A program made the position numbers and the translations under genes. Positions 29,941 to 39,029 of a DNA stretch of 64,000 nucleotides are shown here, piece by piece. This stretch comes from Nitzschia sp. DOCU1 (Eukaryota; Bacillariophyta; Bacillariophyceae; Bacillariales; Bacillariaceae). Numbering within the stretch: the first letter of the stretch is position 1; each line of letters begins with the position of its first letter. The notes beneath the pieces are model-generated. The model searched no databases. It worked only from the letters and a program-made list of their open reading frames with translations, and was not told where the DNA came from. The DNA is taken from contig OX595987.1 of assembly GCA_951394045.1 (NCBI GenBank), positions 2,976,001 through 3,040,000 on the forward strand, read 5' to 3'.

Positions 29941-32900
29941 ATGATGGAAGAAGACCACATTATATCCTTTGGCGACGACTTTGACGATGATGATGAGTTT
30001 GCAGATTTGTTTTCCTTTGCCACGGCAGCTCCCACCGATGCCCCAGCATCGTCGCCATCGAGAGCACAATCCTCACCCAAAAAGCCCATTGCCGACTACA
30101 AAGAAGTCATGGCAAGTGTCATGCCTTTACCACCCACGCATCATGATGATGATGACGAAAGTTCAGGGCACGATTCCTTTTTGGAATTATTAGAACAACA
30201 AATCGAGCCCGTGACACTGTTGGATCATCCTACAGCAGCCAATACTACTACTAGTAGCAAAGACAAATCTACAGATTTGGACAATTCCGACTTGAAAATG
30301 CAAGAAATTCTAGATTGGTTAGATCAAGAAGATGAAGATCAAGAAGCAGCTCGGCAACAGCAGCAAGAAGGTAATGGCGAAACGGAACTCTTACCACCAT
30401 CCATGCGTCCACCGCCCCCCGAAGAACCTACTCCTCCTGTACCTACACAAGTGGAAGAACCGGAACCACAATTTGAAACCTTGGAACAAGCCGTGAAATC
30501 TTCCAAGAGTAGTTTGTCGCAAATTCGTAGATTACTCCAAGCCGAAGGCTTTCAAGTATCGGCAGATGTACGACCATATCTTTGGTGCCGTGTCGTGTGT
30601 GGAAAGACTCTGGAAGACACGTTACGATCCAGTGTGGCCGATTCCTTTCAACAATGGCTAGAACACAATCAAAGTTTATTGCAAGGAAATGATGATACCG
30701 CTGTGGAGAGTAGTAGTCCTGTCGGAGAAGGATCGTCACCGATCATCATGACACCCGAAGAATCTACGCCTACTGATACTGCGAAACCATCAACCGACAA
30801 GGAACAAAGTGGTGGTGGGGGTGAGGATGAGGAGGACGGTATTGTCGATATCACGGATGAATTATCTCAGCAAGCATCCGCAGAAGATACCAAGGAATCC
30901 TCGTCGTCGGCACCGCCACAAACACAATCCACGACAGTCAAAACCCTGACGTTGTATCAAAAAGCACAGCGGGCGTGGATTCAAGAACAATCTCGAGTCT
31001 TGGCGGAACGCATCGTCATGGTACTAGGCGAGGATCATGATAAATCACAAAGTGAACAGGCCTTGACAAGCCTGCTGTTGAACCATTATCATACAGGTCA
31101 AAAGCCAGTGACGGATGACGACGAGGACCCAGTGCCCAATGCAGAAGATGACCATCAGGGCAAGGAAGAAAAGGCGACACCACCCCCAGCACGTCCACCG
31201 CCAGAATATCAAGATCCATTATTGCCGCCCGTCGCCTTTACCATTTTAGCCGCTGGAGTCCCCACGTCGGCAGCCGCTGTCATGTTCTCCCATATCGTTC
31301 CCCATTTCATGCCCATTCTTGCCTTGACGACACAAGAGCGAGAGCAGGCGGCACAATTGTTACATCGACAATTTTATTTGTTGGCGTGTTATCACTTGCC
31401 GTCGTTGGTATTGCATTTGGATCGATACTTGTCCCCCAGCTGGTTCTTGTGGCCAAACTATTCTTCAACCAACAAAAAGAAGGACGGCGAAGGTTTTATA
31501 CCTCAATCCTACTTGATGTCGCATTTGGCAGGAGAATGTGCTGTATCCAGCAGTAGCAGTGGTGACGGTGATGATGCCAAGACGCAGGCGTCACAACTAG
31601 TCATGATGAATCCTAATTGGGTCTTGGCGTTATGGGATTTGATTCTATCGAGCAGCAACAATTCATTGCGATTCTTTTTGGTGTTGGCCGTGCTAGAGTC
31701 ACAAGCCGACCAACTTGTGTTATTGACGGGTGATGCCTTGAAGGAAAAATTGACGCAAGTGTTGCGTTTCCACCAAGAAGATAATTCCAATGAAGGTGCT
31801 GCTTTGCAAGATTCTAAAGCCGAGGCGACGACAAGCAATCAGGAGGCCACCAAGTGGGTGCAAAAGTGGACCGATAAGGCGCAGACCATCTGGGAGCAAA
31901 CTCCAGTCTCAATGTCTAGGCGGTTGAGACGAATAGAAGACCAAGCGGTTACAGAGGCCTTGACGAAGCGCCAACAGGAAGCGGAAGAACGACTCAAGAG
32001 AAAATTGGAAGCACAGGCCAAGGCCCATCAAGAAGCCATGGAAGCGGAACGAGAACGCAAAGCGGATGAGGCTCGACTTCGTTTGACCCGTGCGCGCCTG
32101 GTAGCTTTTTATCGGCAGTATAGCCCCGCGAAAGAAGCGAATATCGACAAGATTATGGAAACGTATGAAGGGCGATACGAGGTGCTGGATTCCAAACTGA
32201 AGCAAAAGTATGGCGTTGGATTCAATCCTGCATTGAAACCCCCCAAACCGGCAGCACCTGCCCGCAACCCTGCCAAGCCGGCAGGTTTTGCTGGACGGAA
32301 TCGCAAGGACGATGTCACCGAAGAAGAAATTGCCCAGAGGCGGAGAAGGAATCAAATTGTGCCACGGGTTGCGCCCAGCGAAGTCATGCCCGTCGTTTGC
32401 TGGAGCAAGAAGGCCAATAAGGTTCGCCTGCATAAATTGGAGAAGGGCAACAAGCTGGAGGAAAATGAACAAACGCGGCTGCCGCTCAGATATTTCTTGG
32501 TGGACAGCCGTCCGGTTGAGACTGCCAACGACCAAGGGCGCTTTCCAACAGCTTTGAGCTTACCACCAGACGACTTGATAGACCCCGACCGCATGAAGCA
32601 ACAAGAGGAAATGTTCGAAGGACTGCGAGGTTCCAGCCATATTGTAATTATGGGAGAAGGGTTTGCCGCGCTTCCTGGCCTTTATGGCCAGAAAATGACG
32701 CAAGGTTTGGCAGAATGCATACGCGAAGACGACGGCCGCAACAACAATTGCGCGCTCTTTTTCCTAAAGCAGGGCTTTCCATATGTGAGCACACTAGATG
32801 GAGGATTTGCCGGTGCCCACGCATTTCTTTGTCGCGAAGGGAAGAAGCACGATTTGCGTGTCAATGACGTTCTGTCAGATTACAACCCCGACGTTTCTAT

Positions 32901-33972
32901 TTTTGGTCAATTTGAACGAGCCCTCTCCGCGACGGGCAGAGAAAAGGCGCAGCGTGCTCTCCAGAGTATCTTCGACTCGAGCATGGTGGCTTTGACAAAG
33001 AATACCCGTCGCTTTGAATCACTGGCTTCAGAAGTCGGTGTAGACGACAAGAATCAAAACAAGAAGGGCAACATGGTCGCTCGATTCTTTGCCGGTGGAA
33101 GCACTGAGAATGTCGGAAAGAAAAACGAACAGCCGCCCGAACCTCCGGCTCCAGACGAAAACAAAGGTGGTCCCACGGGACCAGTCTTCCGCAATCCATT
33201 CGCGCGAAGGAATCAGCCAATGAGCCGAGAAGGTTCCAATGCTTCTCTGGATGTAGAGTCGGTGGACGACCTCGACGCCGAGACGCCTGGCCAGGAAGCT
33301 GCTCCCACAAACGATGGTCCTCCCAAGCCCCCTCCGGCCACCAGGCAAGGTTCCAATTCTGCTCCCACCAATGTCCCCAAACCCCCAGCTCCTCAAGGCA
33401 AGCCCAAACCAGCAGAGCCACCCAAAAACAACCCGTTTGCAGGTTTCGGCGCCGCTTTCAAGGCAGCTTCCAAGGTCGCAGCGGGCGACGGTGGGAACGC
33501 CGGGATTCGTGGCATCAATCCGTTTGCTCGCTTTAATCAGCATCTTGACCGATCGCAGCATGGCATGGGGAATTCCAAACACGGAGGGAACTCAAGGCAC
33601 GGGCTTGGTGGCTCGAAGCATGGGCTTGACCCATCACAGGACAGTAAGAAATCGGCCGAGGTTCCAGCTATTAATTTTGCAGGGTTCAATCAATTCCGCA
33701 AGAACACTTTCAACCGAATGAGAACTGCCGGTGATGGCTCGAGCGATAGCATCAAGAGCGGGGAGAAAGAAGACGGCATAATGGAAGCAGTCGCCGTTGA
33801 CCAAACTTCGTCAGCCGTCGGAATTTCGGAACAAGAACAAGCCAATGCGACCGAACGAGAAAAACGACCTACAAGTACCCCAGTAGACAATGACACTGCA
33901 GCAACTGAAGCTAAGACAGATGTGCCACCAAGTGAGCAAGCTCCCCCTGCACCGACCATCCAACGAGTGTAA
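29941..33972 (+). CDS. TBC1D23-like protein (pseudo-TBC plus rhodanese domain)
   Basis: A 1343-aa single-exon protein. After an acidic, disordered N-terminus, a TBC domain spans about 190-615: VSADVRPYLWCRVVCGKT, then HRQFYLLACYHLPSLVLHLD and NPNWVLALWDLILSSSNNSL. The catalytic Arg and Gln fingers of active RabGAPs are not evident, as in animal TBC1D23. A charged helical stretch (about 650-725) precedes a rhodanese-like domain (about 850-975: RYFLVDSRPVETANDQGRFP ... HIVIMGEGFA ... FVSTLDGG-like end), which lacks the catalytic Cys. TBC1D23 bridges golgin-captured endosomal vesicles to the trans-Golgi, so a tethering rather than enzymatic role is likely. The C-terminal ~350 residues are Pro/Asn-rich with short repeats (GNSKHGGNSRHGLGGSKHG) and NPFA motifs. 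Much longer than the ~700-aa animal protein. Confidence 0.8.
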   Translation: MMEEDHIISFGDDFDDDDEFADLFSFATAAPTDAPASSPSRAQSSPKKPIADYKEVMASVMPLPPTHHDDDDESSGHDSFLELLEQQIEPVTLLDHPTAANTTTSSKDKSTDLDNSDLKMQEILDWLDQEDEDQEAARQQQQEGNGETELLPPSMRPPPPEEPTPPVPTQVEEPEPQFETLEQAVKSSKSSLSQIRRLLQAEGFQVSADVRPYLWCRVVCGKTLEDTLRSSVADSFQQWLEHNQSLLQGNDDTAVESSSPVGEGSSPIIMTPEESTPTDTAKPSTDKEQSGGGGEDEEDGIVDITDELSQQASAEDTKESSSSAPPQTQSTTVKTLTLYQKAQRAWIQEQSRVLAERIVMVLGEDHDKSQSEQALTSLLLNHYHTGQKPVTDDDEDPVPNAEDDHQGKEEKATPPPARPPPEYQDPLLPPVAFTILAAGVPTSAAAVMFSHIVPHFMPILALTTQEREQAAQLLHRQFYLLACYHLPSLVLHLDRYLSPSWFLWPNYSSTNKKKDGEGFIPQSYLMSHLAGECAVSSSSSGDGDDAKTQASQLVMMNPNWVLALWDLILSSSNNSLRFFLVLAVLESQADQLVLLTGDALKEKLTQVLRFHQEDNSNEGAALQDSKAEATTSNQEATKWVQKWTDKAQTIWEQTPVSMSRRLRRIEDQAVTEALTKRQQEAEERLKRKLEAQAKAHQEAMEAERERKADEARLRLTRARLVAFYRQYSPAKEANIDKIMETYEGRYEVLDSKLKQKYGVGFNPALKPPKPAAPARNPAKPAGFAGRNRKDDVTEEEIAQRRRRNQIVPRVAPSEVMPVVCWSKKANKVRLHKLEKGNKLEENEQTRLPLRYFLVDSRPVETANDQGRFPTALSLPPDDLIDPDRMKQQEEMFEGLRGSSHIVIMGEGFAALPGLYGQKMTQGLAECIREDDGRNNNCALFFLKQGFPYVSTLDGGFAGAHAFLCREGKKHDLRVNDVLSDYNPDVSIFGQFERALSATGREKAQRALQSIFDSSMVALTKNTRRFESLASEVGVDDKNQNKKGNMVARFFAGGSTENVGKKNEQPPEPPAPDENKGGPTGPVFRNPFARRNQPMSREGSNASLDVESVDDLDAETPGQEAAPTNDGPPKPPPATRQGSNSAPTNVPKPPAPQGKPKPAEPPKNNPFAGFGAAFKAASKVAAGDGGNAGIRGINPFARFNQHLDRSQHGMGNSKHGGNSRHGLGGSKHGLDPSQDSKKSAEVPAINFAGFNQFRKNTFNRMRTAGDGSSDSIKSGEKEDGIMEAVAVDQTSSAVGISEQEQANATEREKRPTSTPVDNDTAATEAKTDVPPSEQAPPAPTIQRV

Positions 33973-34028
33973 AATCAGTTATAGAACACTAGGTTACAAG
34001 CTGTTCCATATATTCTTCTGGAGGGTAC

Positions 34029-34606
34029 CTATTGTTCAAACTCTGCGTTGTTTTCTGTCTCGCTTTCGCTGTCATCACCAAACCCGTCATTGTAGCTGCT
34101 GGGCATTCTAGCACCATCATCCAGGGGTGGAGCCGGAGCGTCCGTTATCACGAGATTGTTGGTCTTCCACCATTCGTTCGGAGCGCGATTGAGACCCTGG
34201 TAGACCAAGCGGACGCTTTCGACACACTGTGCTAATTGTGGATTGACTTTGCGGTAGGATCTCCCCCCTCCCACAATGGACATGGGCATTCTACAGCCGG
34301 CGATAGGGCATATGCTGGAATTGCCGCAAAAGTCATCTATGCATTCTTGGCAAAAAGAGTGCCCGCAAGCCACCAATGTTGTTGGCCTATTGAATAGCTG
34401 GAATTAATCACGATGGCAGAGCTGCGTGAGATACGAGTTTACGACAAAGTCTGCATTCAGGGAGCAAAGGACCTTACATCATGGCAAAGCGGGCACTCCA
34501 AGACATTTACGAGACTCTCCAAGGTTTTTCTCATGCCATCGCTGGCTTTTCCGTCTAAGAGAGCGAGTGGGTCCAAAGGCGAGGTGTTTGACTCTGGACG
34601 TGGCAT
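34029..34606 (-). CDS. Small RING-finger protein (probable E3 ubiquitin ligase)
   Basis: A 165-aa protein created by joining two exons: 34606-34478 and 34397-34029 (80-nt intron, donor GTAAGG). The intron interrupts the RING between the first CxxC pair and the rest: ECPLCHD then LFNRPTTLVACGHSFCQECI, ending CPIAGCRMP, giving a complete C3HC4-type RING (about 38-82). Neither exon alone would be recognised as a RING. A helical segment with WW (EWWKTNN) and an acidic tail follow. The stop is 57 bp from the TBC1D23-like stop (convergent). Confidence 0.85.
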
Positions 34607-35406
34607 TTTGATGAAGACAAATGCTGCTGAAAAATGTGAGCAGACGAGATGTCAAAAAACGAAAATAGATCGAGTTGTGGCTTCCGGATTAGTGGGCGAG
34701 AATGCAGCAGTTGTATCGACGGCCTTCAACAACGTGGAGTGACTTTGAACGAAAGGACAACGAACAAAATATTTGTGTCGCGTTCTTGTTTGCGGTGCAT
34801 CCAACATACCAAGCAAACTGACTCCGCTGACTAAAACCCAAAAGTAGCTTTTTGTACTGTGGCTACGCAGGCCTATTGTGACTGATTTTTGGCGCGAACT
34901 CGACGCGTCGATGGCGCGCGCGGCATACTATTGGAGAGGACCTACAGTCAGTAGCGACCGTACTTCCTAGGAGAGTATGCAGAAAATGGTCCAAATCGTC
35001 CCAGTTTGATGAATCTTCGGTATGCAATGTTTGCTGTCCTTGCTGTTCATCCTCCAGAATCATGTGTACGTTTATCAGGCTTCCTGGTTCAACATGGGTC
35101 ATCTGGAATTGAGTCCCGTGGTGGATGATAGATAGCTAGCTAGGGCCGGGAAAACTCTAACCATCAGAACTACATGTATGTTCCACAACCACTTCGGAGC
35201 CGGAGATGTATAGAATAATTGTGTACAAAGGACAGGAATCTGGGGAGCAAATGGTTCAAGCGATGGGCATTTGAAATTACTACTGGCGATACCTTCGTCC
35301 TTGTTTTGGCTTCCCCATGCGTCCTTCTTGATTTCGAACGCCCAAATGTAGTTTTCAAAAATGCTCGACCAAAAGTAGTTACCGGTGGTAGCGCTGCACA
35401 GAACAG
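34607..35406. other. Intergenic
   Basis: An 800-bp space upstream of the RING gene and downstream of the SNF2 locus. No gene, RNA or repeat recognised apart from a GC-rich CGCG-containing stretch near 34890-34925. Confidence 0.5.
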
Positions 35407-38199
35407 CTAGTCAATACTTTCCAAAGATCCACCAGCACCGGCTGCTTCGTTCGTCAGACCCAACAAGAACATGGTCTGATCCACATCTTCCGTATCTTCC
35501 GGCGCCCCGTTTCCCACGGCTACGTCGTCGTCGTCTTCCATGCCGCTTTTACTGCTAGCGGGCTCGTCCTCGTCATCATCGGCATCACTCTCATCCATAA
35601 TATTAGTCATGGTGTAAACAAAACTCATATCGTGATGTTGCTGAACCACGGCCGATGATGTATTACGCCGGCGCCATTCCAACAAGCGAGACTCGACAGA
35701 GACGGGCGTGTAGTATACTCGGGCGTGAACGGGGTGGACTTGACCATAGCGGTGGCAACGAGCATAGGCTTGCTGTTCTTCTTCCTGACGTACAAACGGC
35801 TCCAAGAAGAACATTTTGCAAGCCGCTGTCAATGTCAAGCCACTAGCCGCGGCACCGGCCTGGACGACCAAGACGATAGGCCCCTCATCGACGTGAGATT
35901 GATTCCATTCTTGAACCGCGTGTTCCGCTTCCGCTGGCAATTGACCCGAAAAGAGGTCGCGAAAGCCAACGGAATTGCGCTCCAAGACGGCAGCTACATG
36001 CTTCACGGCAGTCCTCGAACTAGTAAATACCACACTCTTTTCATCTCGAGGCAAATCGCGCATTAGAGCTCGAACCTTGCTGGAAAGACCATCGTGCTCA
36101 TGAAGATCGGGCACGATATTCGGCTTATTTTGGACCCCGGACATGCCCGTAGCCGCCCGAAAGAAAGCAACCACTTCTCCCGGAATGGCCGATAGTTGAG
36201 GGTCCCCGCGCCGAGATACGTTTGGGGGGAAATCAATCGATCGATAAAGTTGCAGCCACATGTCGGCATCCAATTGACCGTTGCTCTTCTCCAATATTTC
36301 GGCCGCCTTGCTAATGATATCCTTGGCATGTTCGCGCTGCTTGGAATCATTTTCCTTGTCATTTTGAGACAGCGATGGATCCACCGTCACGAGATTATGA
36401 AAAGCGATAGCCTTGCGGCATGTGGGACACTTGGCACTGTATACGCTTCGAATATAGTTGCCGATGCATTCCTGACAAAATAAATGGCCGCATGGTGTCA
36501 AGGCGACCAAGCCAGGCTCTGAGTTTTCGTCGCCAGCGCATCGAGGATCAGACGATCCCAATACACCCATGCAAATGACACAAAAGGTAGATTTGTATTC
36601 TTGGTGAGCCATGGCCTCGAGACTTTCAAATGCCGACATTTGCAAGACATTGTCGCCAATCTCCATGGCTCGCTCCAAATTGCTCAAAATTTTGGTTTGA
36701 GTCTGAAGAATGACGGCCTGACTGTTCAAAATTTCAGCGGCTTCTTGAATGGATTCTTCTAAGTTGCTGTAGAGTGCCGCCGCGGTCGAGGGCCCAACGG
36801 ACCGCGGAGAATTTCGGGCTCGTGCCAGGACAATATTGTGGGTATCTTCAAGATCTGTCACAATCAAAAGACCACGCTTGCAGTGCTTGACTTGACGAGT
36901 AAACTTGAGCACTTTATTCTTGGTTTCTTCTGTGGGAAACACACAATGCTGGACGTTTGCTTCTTTGAGACGCATTTCAGCCTCTTGTAAACTCTCCTGC
37001 AACGCTGGTAGACACGCTTCACAAGGAACTTCGATTCCAGCTTTGGCCTTGGAGCCCAAAGCCTTGAAGGCTTCGGCGCTGGGCAAAATGATAATGGCAC
37101 CCCAGGTGGGGGCATTTTGATCCAAAGATGTTACAATGAGACGCGCCGAGGAAATGGAGAATCGATTTTGAATGGCGCCAAGTACATCCGACTGTTTTAC
37201 GACATGAGGAATTTGGGAAAGCTGATAGGCAAAGGGATGGGCCCACGCAAATTCGGGATGGGCCTCAAGTAGACCCTTCTCACAAAAGTCAGGGCAAGGT
37301 CGCCAGCCACGAAGTAAAATGGAAGGCAAACTTCTGACCGTCTTTTTGTTTTGGCAAGCCAAGACGGCTGCCCTCCACTTCCACAGTGCCGCAATCTTCT
37401 TCTTGTTGTCGCTTGGATGAGCTGGAATGGATACCTGGCCAGTCGTGACTTGTTCCAATGCCCAATGCCAGCGGGCCTTGGCCCGAAGTTTGGAGGCTTG
37501 AGTCCATTGGGTGCGTGCCTTGCTGATTTCTTCCTGGCATTTCTGCATGCGATCTTCAACCGATTCTGTGGCACGATTGCGTCTTGCCATGCCGCCACCA
37601 ACTCCCATTTGTAGATTGGAAACAAAGTCACTATCCGTCTGGACTTGGGTGGAGATAGACAAAAGATAGCGAATGGCATCTCGACACGACATGATGTTGA
37701 GTGGTTGTTGTTGTTGTTGTGGTTGCTGCTGCTGGTGGTGGTGGTTTCGTCGAGCGTAATTCATGCCAGTGCTACGGTCACTGGATGACGCCACCGAAGC
37801 AGACTCTGAGGAAACATAATGGTAGGGTCCCCAAGCTGCAGCTGCGGCCGTAGCCACGGCCCTTGTTACAGCTCCTTCTCCCAATTCGCGGCGATGGTGA
37901 TTGGCCAAGAGAGTATTGAGCTTTGTTAGTTCCGAAGAGGCCCCCAATCCCCCCGTCAAAAGTGTGGGTGCAATACAAAGTTCACGCAACCATCGCAAGC
38001 ATTGCTTTCGAGACGCGTTGCCGCTCCTTTTGCGTTTGATAGACTCCTCTGGTTGTTGTTCTTGCTGCAATTCCTTGCCGACAATGTATTCCAGAAAGCA
38101 ATACAAGGCACGTTCCCAGGGCGTTTGAGAAATGGGAACAAATTCCACCTTGAGTGGAAGCAAGCCCATGATATCTTGTCCGGTCGCACAAAGCGTCAT
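35407..38199 (-). CDS. SNF2/RING helicase, C-terminal frame (RING and helicase C lobe)
   Basis: A 930-codon frame continuing the upstream SNF2 frame by a -1 shift. It begins MTLCATGQDIMGLLPLKVEF, the sequence expected right after the conserved LRRSK of SNF2 lobe 1. A poly-Gln/His stretch (about 153-167) follows, then a long helical insert, a C3HC4 RING (about 538-600: FCVICMGVLGSSD ... CGHLFCQECI ... CPTCRKAI) and helicase C-lobe motifs (about 700-835: KSVVFTSSRTAVKHVAAVLE, QAGAAASGLTLTAACKMFFL, YARCHRYGQ). The acidic tail has two DDD/EDE runs. A RING placed between the two ATPase lobes is the RAD5/RAD16/HLTF/SHPRH arrangement, linked to DNA-damage tolerance through PCNA ubiquitination. Whether it is made as a separate protein is unknown. 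Confidence 0.8.
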   Translation of the reverse strand: MTLCATGQDIMGLLPLKVEFVPISQTPWERALYCFLEYIVGKELQQEQQPEESIKRKRSGNASRKQCLRWLRELCIAPTLLTGGLGASSELTKLNTLLANHHRRELGEGAVTRAVATAAAAAWGPYHYVSSESASVASSSDRSTGMNYARRNHHHQQQQPQQQQQPLNIMSCRDAIRYLLSISTQVQTDSDFVSNLQMGVGGGMARRNRATESVEDRMQKCQEEISKARTQWTQASKLRAKARWHWALEQVTTGQVSIPAHPSDNKKKIAALWKWRAAVLACQNKKTVRSLPSILLRGWRPCPDFCEKGLLEAHPEFAWAHPFAYQLSQIPHVVKQSDVLGAIQNRFSISSARLIVTSLDQNAPTWGAIIILPSAEAFKALGSKAKAGIEVPCEACLPALQESLQEAEMRLKEANVQHCVFPTEETKNKVLKFTRQVKHCKRGLLIVTDLEDTHNIVLARARNSPRSVGPSTAAALYSNLEESIQEAAEILNSQAVILQTQTKILSNLERAMEIGDNVLQMSAFESLEAMAHQEYKSTFCVICMGVLGSSDPRCAGDENSEPGLVALTPCGHLFCQECIGNYIRSVYSAKCPTCRKAIAFHNLVTVDPSLSQNDKENDSKQREHAKDIISKAAEILEKSNGQLDADMWLQLYRSIDFPPNVSRRGDPQLSAIPGEVVAFFRAATGMSGVQNKPNIVPDLHEHDGLSSKVRALMRDLPRDEKSVVFTSSRTAVKHVAAVLERNSVGFRDLFSGQLPAEAEHAVQEWNQSHVDEGPIVLVVQAGAAASGLTLTAACKMFFLEPFVRQEEEQQAYARCHRYGQVHPVHARVYYTPVSVESRLLEWRRRNTSSAVVQQHHDMSFVYTMTNIMDESDADDDEDEPASSKSGMEDDDDVAVGNGAPEDTEDVDQTMFLLGLTNEAAGAGGSLESID

Positions 38200-39029
38200 G
38201 CTTTGCTGCGTCTCAAGACAAGATTATTGCCCAAGACTTGCAAAATATCCAAAGCATGTTGCGACTGATGATTCCAATGACTCTGAATGGAGAAATCAAA
38301 AAAGCCATCCTCGGATTTGGCACAATAAGGAGATAAACTCAAAAAGTTGAGTTCGCCTCTCAAGTCCTGGATGCCTTCAAAGAGGGGCGTACCCGACAAC
38401 ATCCAACGACGCTTGCCCTCGAGGGCATCACACGACTTGGCAATGGCGGTGGTCGAGGAACGAATTTCTTGCATTTCATCCAAGACAATGCGACCCCAGG
38501 TTTGTTGCAATAGGGGTTTATTCCCCGCTTTGTCTTCGAGCATTCGATACGTACAATTGACAATATCGGCTGTAAACTGGAGTGGGGGATGATGATAGAC
38601 TTGAACCTTGAGGAAGGGTGCCGCCTTTGTGATTTCATTGCGCCATTGGCCCACTAGAGCTGGCGGTACAATAATCAAGGTCGGTTCATGGACTTCGTGA
38701 TTGCGAGTAGCGACAATCAAAGCCAAAATCATAATGGTTTTCCCCAAACCCATTTCATCACAAAGCAAGCCTCCATGCATCGTAGGTGGTGCCTCCAAAC
38801 GCAACTGTCCTAGTGCGGGACTCCAATAGTACGGGGCACCCCCATCCCACCAGGTTCGTTCTTGCCACAAGATGGAATTAATGCCAAAGCCACCGAGCTG
38901 TTCCATGTGATACATCCAGCAGAGAGCATGAATTTGGTGCAATAATAGGCGCGGGACAAACTCTTGCAGGCGCGCTTGCAAACGAGGCCATTCGGTAATA
39001 TCGCAACCTGTATTTTCCCATAGTTTCAT
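38196..39029 (-). CDS. SNF2/RING helicase, middle frame (ATPase N lobe)
   Basis: A 277-codon frame that overlaps both neighbours by four bases (ATGA at 39029-39026 and 38199-38196). It encodes SNF2 lobe 1: Walker A LLCDEMGLGKTIMILALIVA (about 85-105), motif Ia TLIIVPPALVGQWRNEI, a motif II variant RIVLDEMQEIRS (DEMQ instead of the usual DEAH/DEGH), motif III WMLSGTPLFEGIQDL, and the closing LVLRRSK right before the stop. It has no nuclease or C lobe of its own. The protein sequence flows naturally into both neighbours, so the three frames most likely descend from, or still form, one protein. Confidence 0.8.
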   Translation of the reverse strand: MKLWENTGCDITEWPRLQARLQEFVPRLLLHQIHALCWMYHMEQLGGFGINSILWQERTWWDGGAPYYWSPALGQLRLEAPPTMHGGLLCDEMGLGKTIMILALIVATRNHEVHEPTLIIVPPALVGQWRNEITKAAPFLKVQVYHHPPLQFTADIVNCTYRMLEDKAGNKPLLQQTWGRIVLDEMQEIRSSTTAIAKSCDALEGKRRWMLSGTPLFEGIQDLRGELNFLSLSPYCAKSEDGFFDFSIQSHWNHQSQHALDILQVLGNNLVLRRSKA

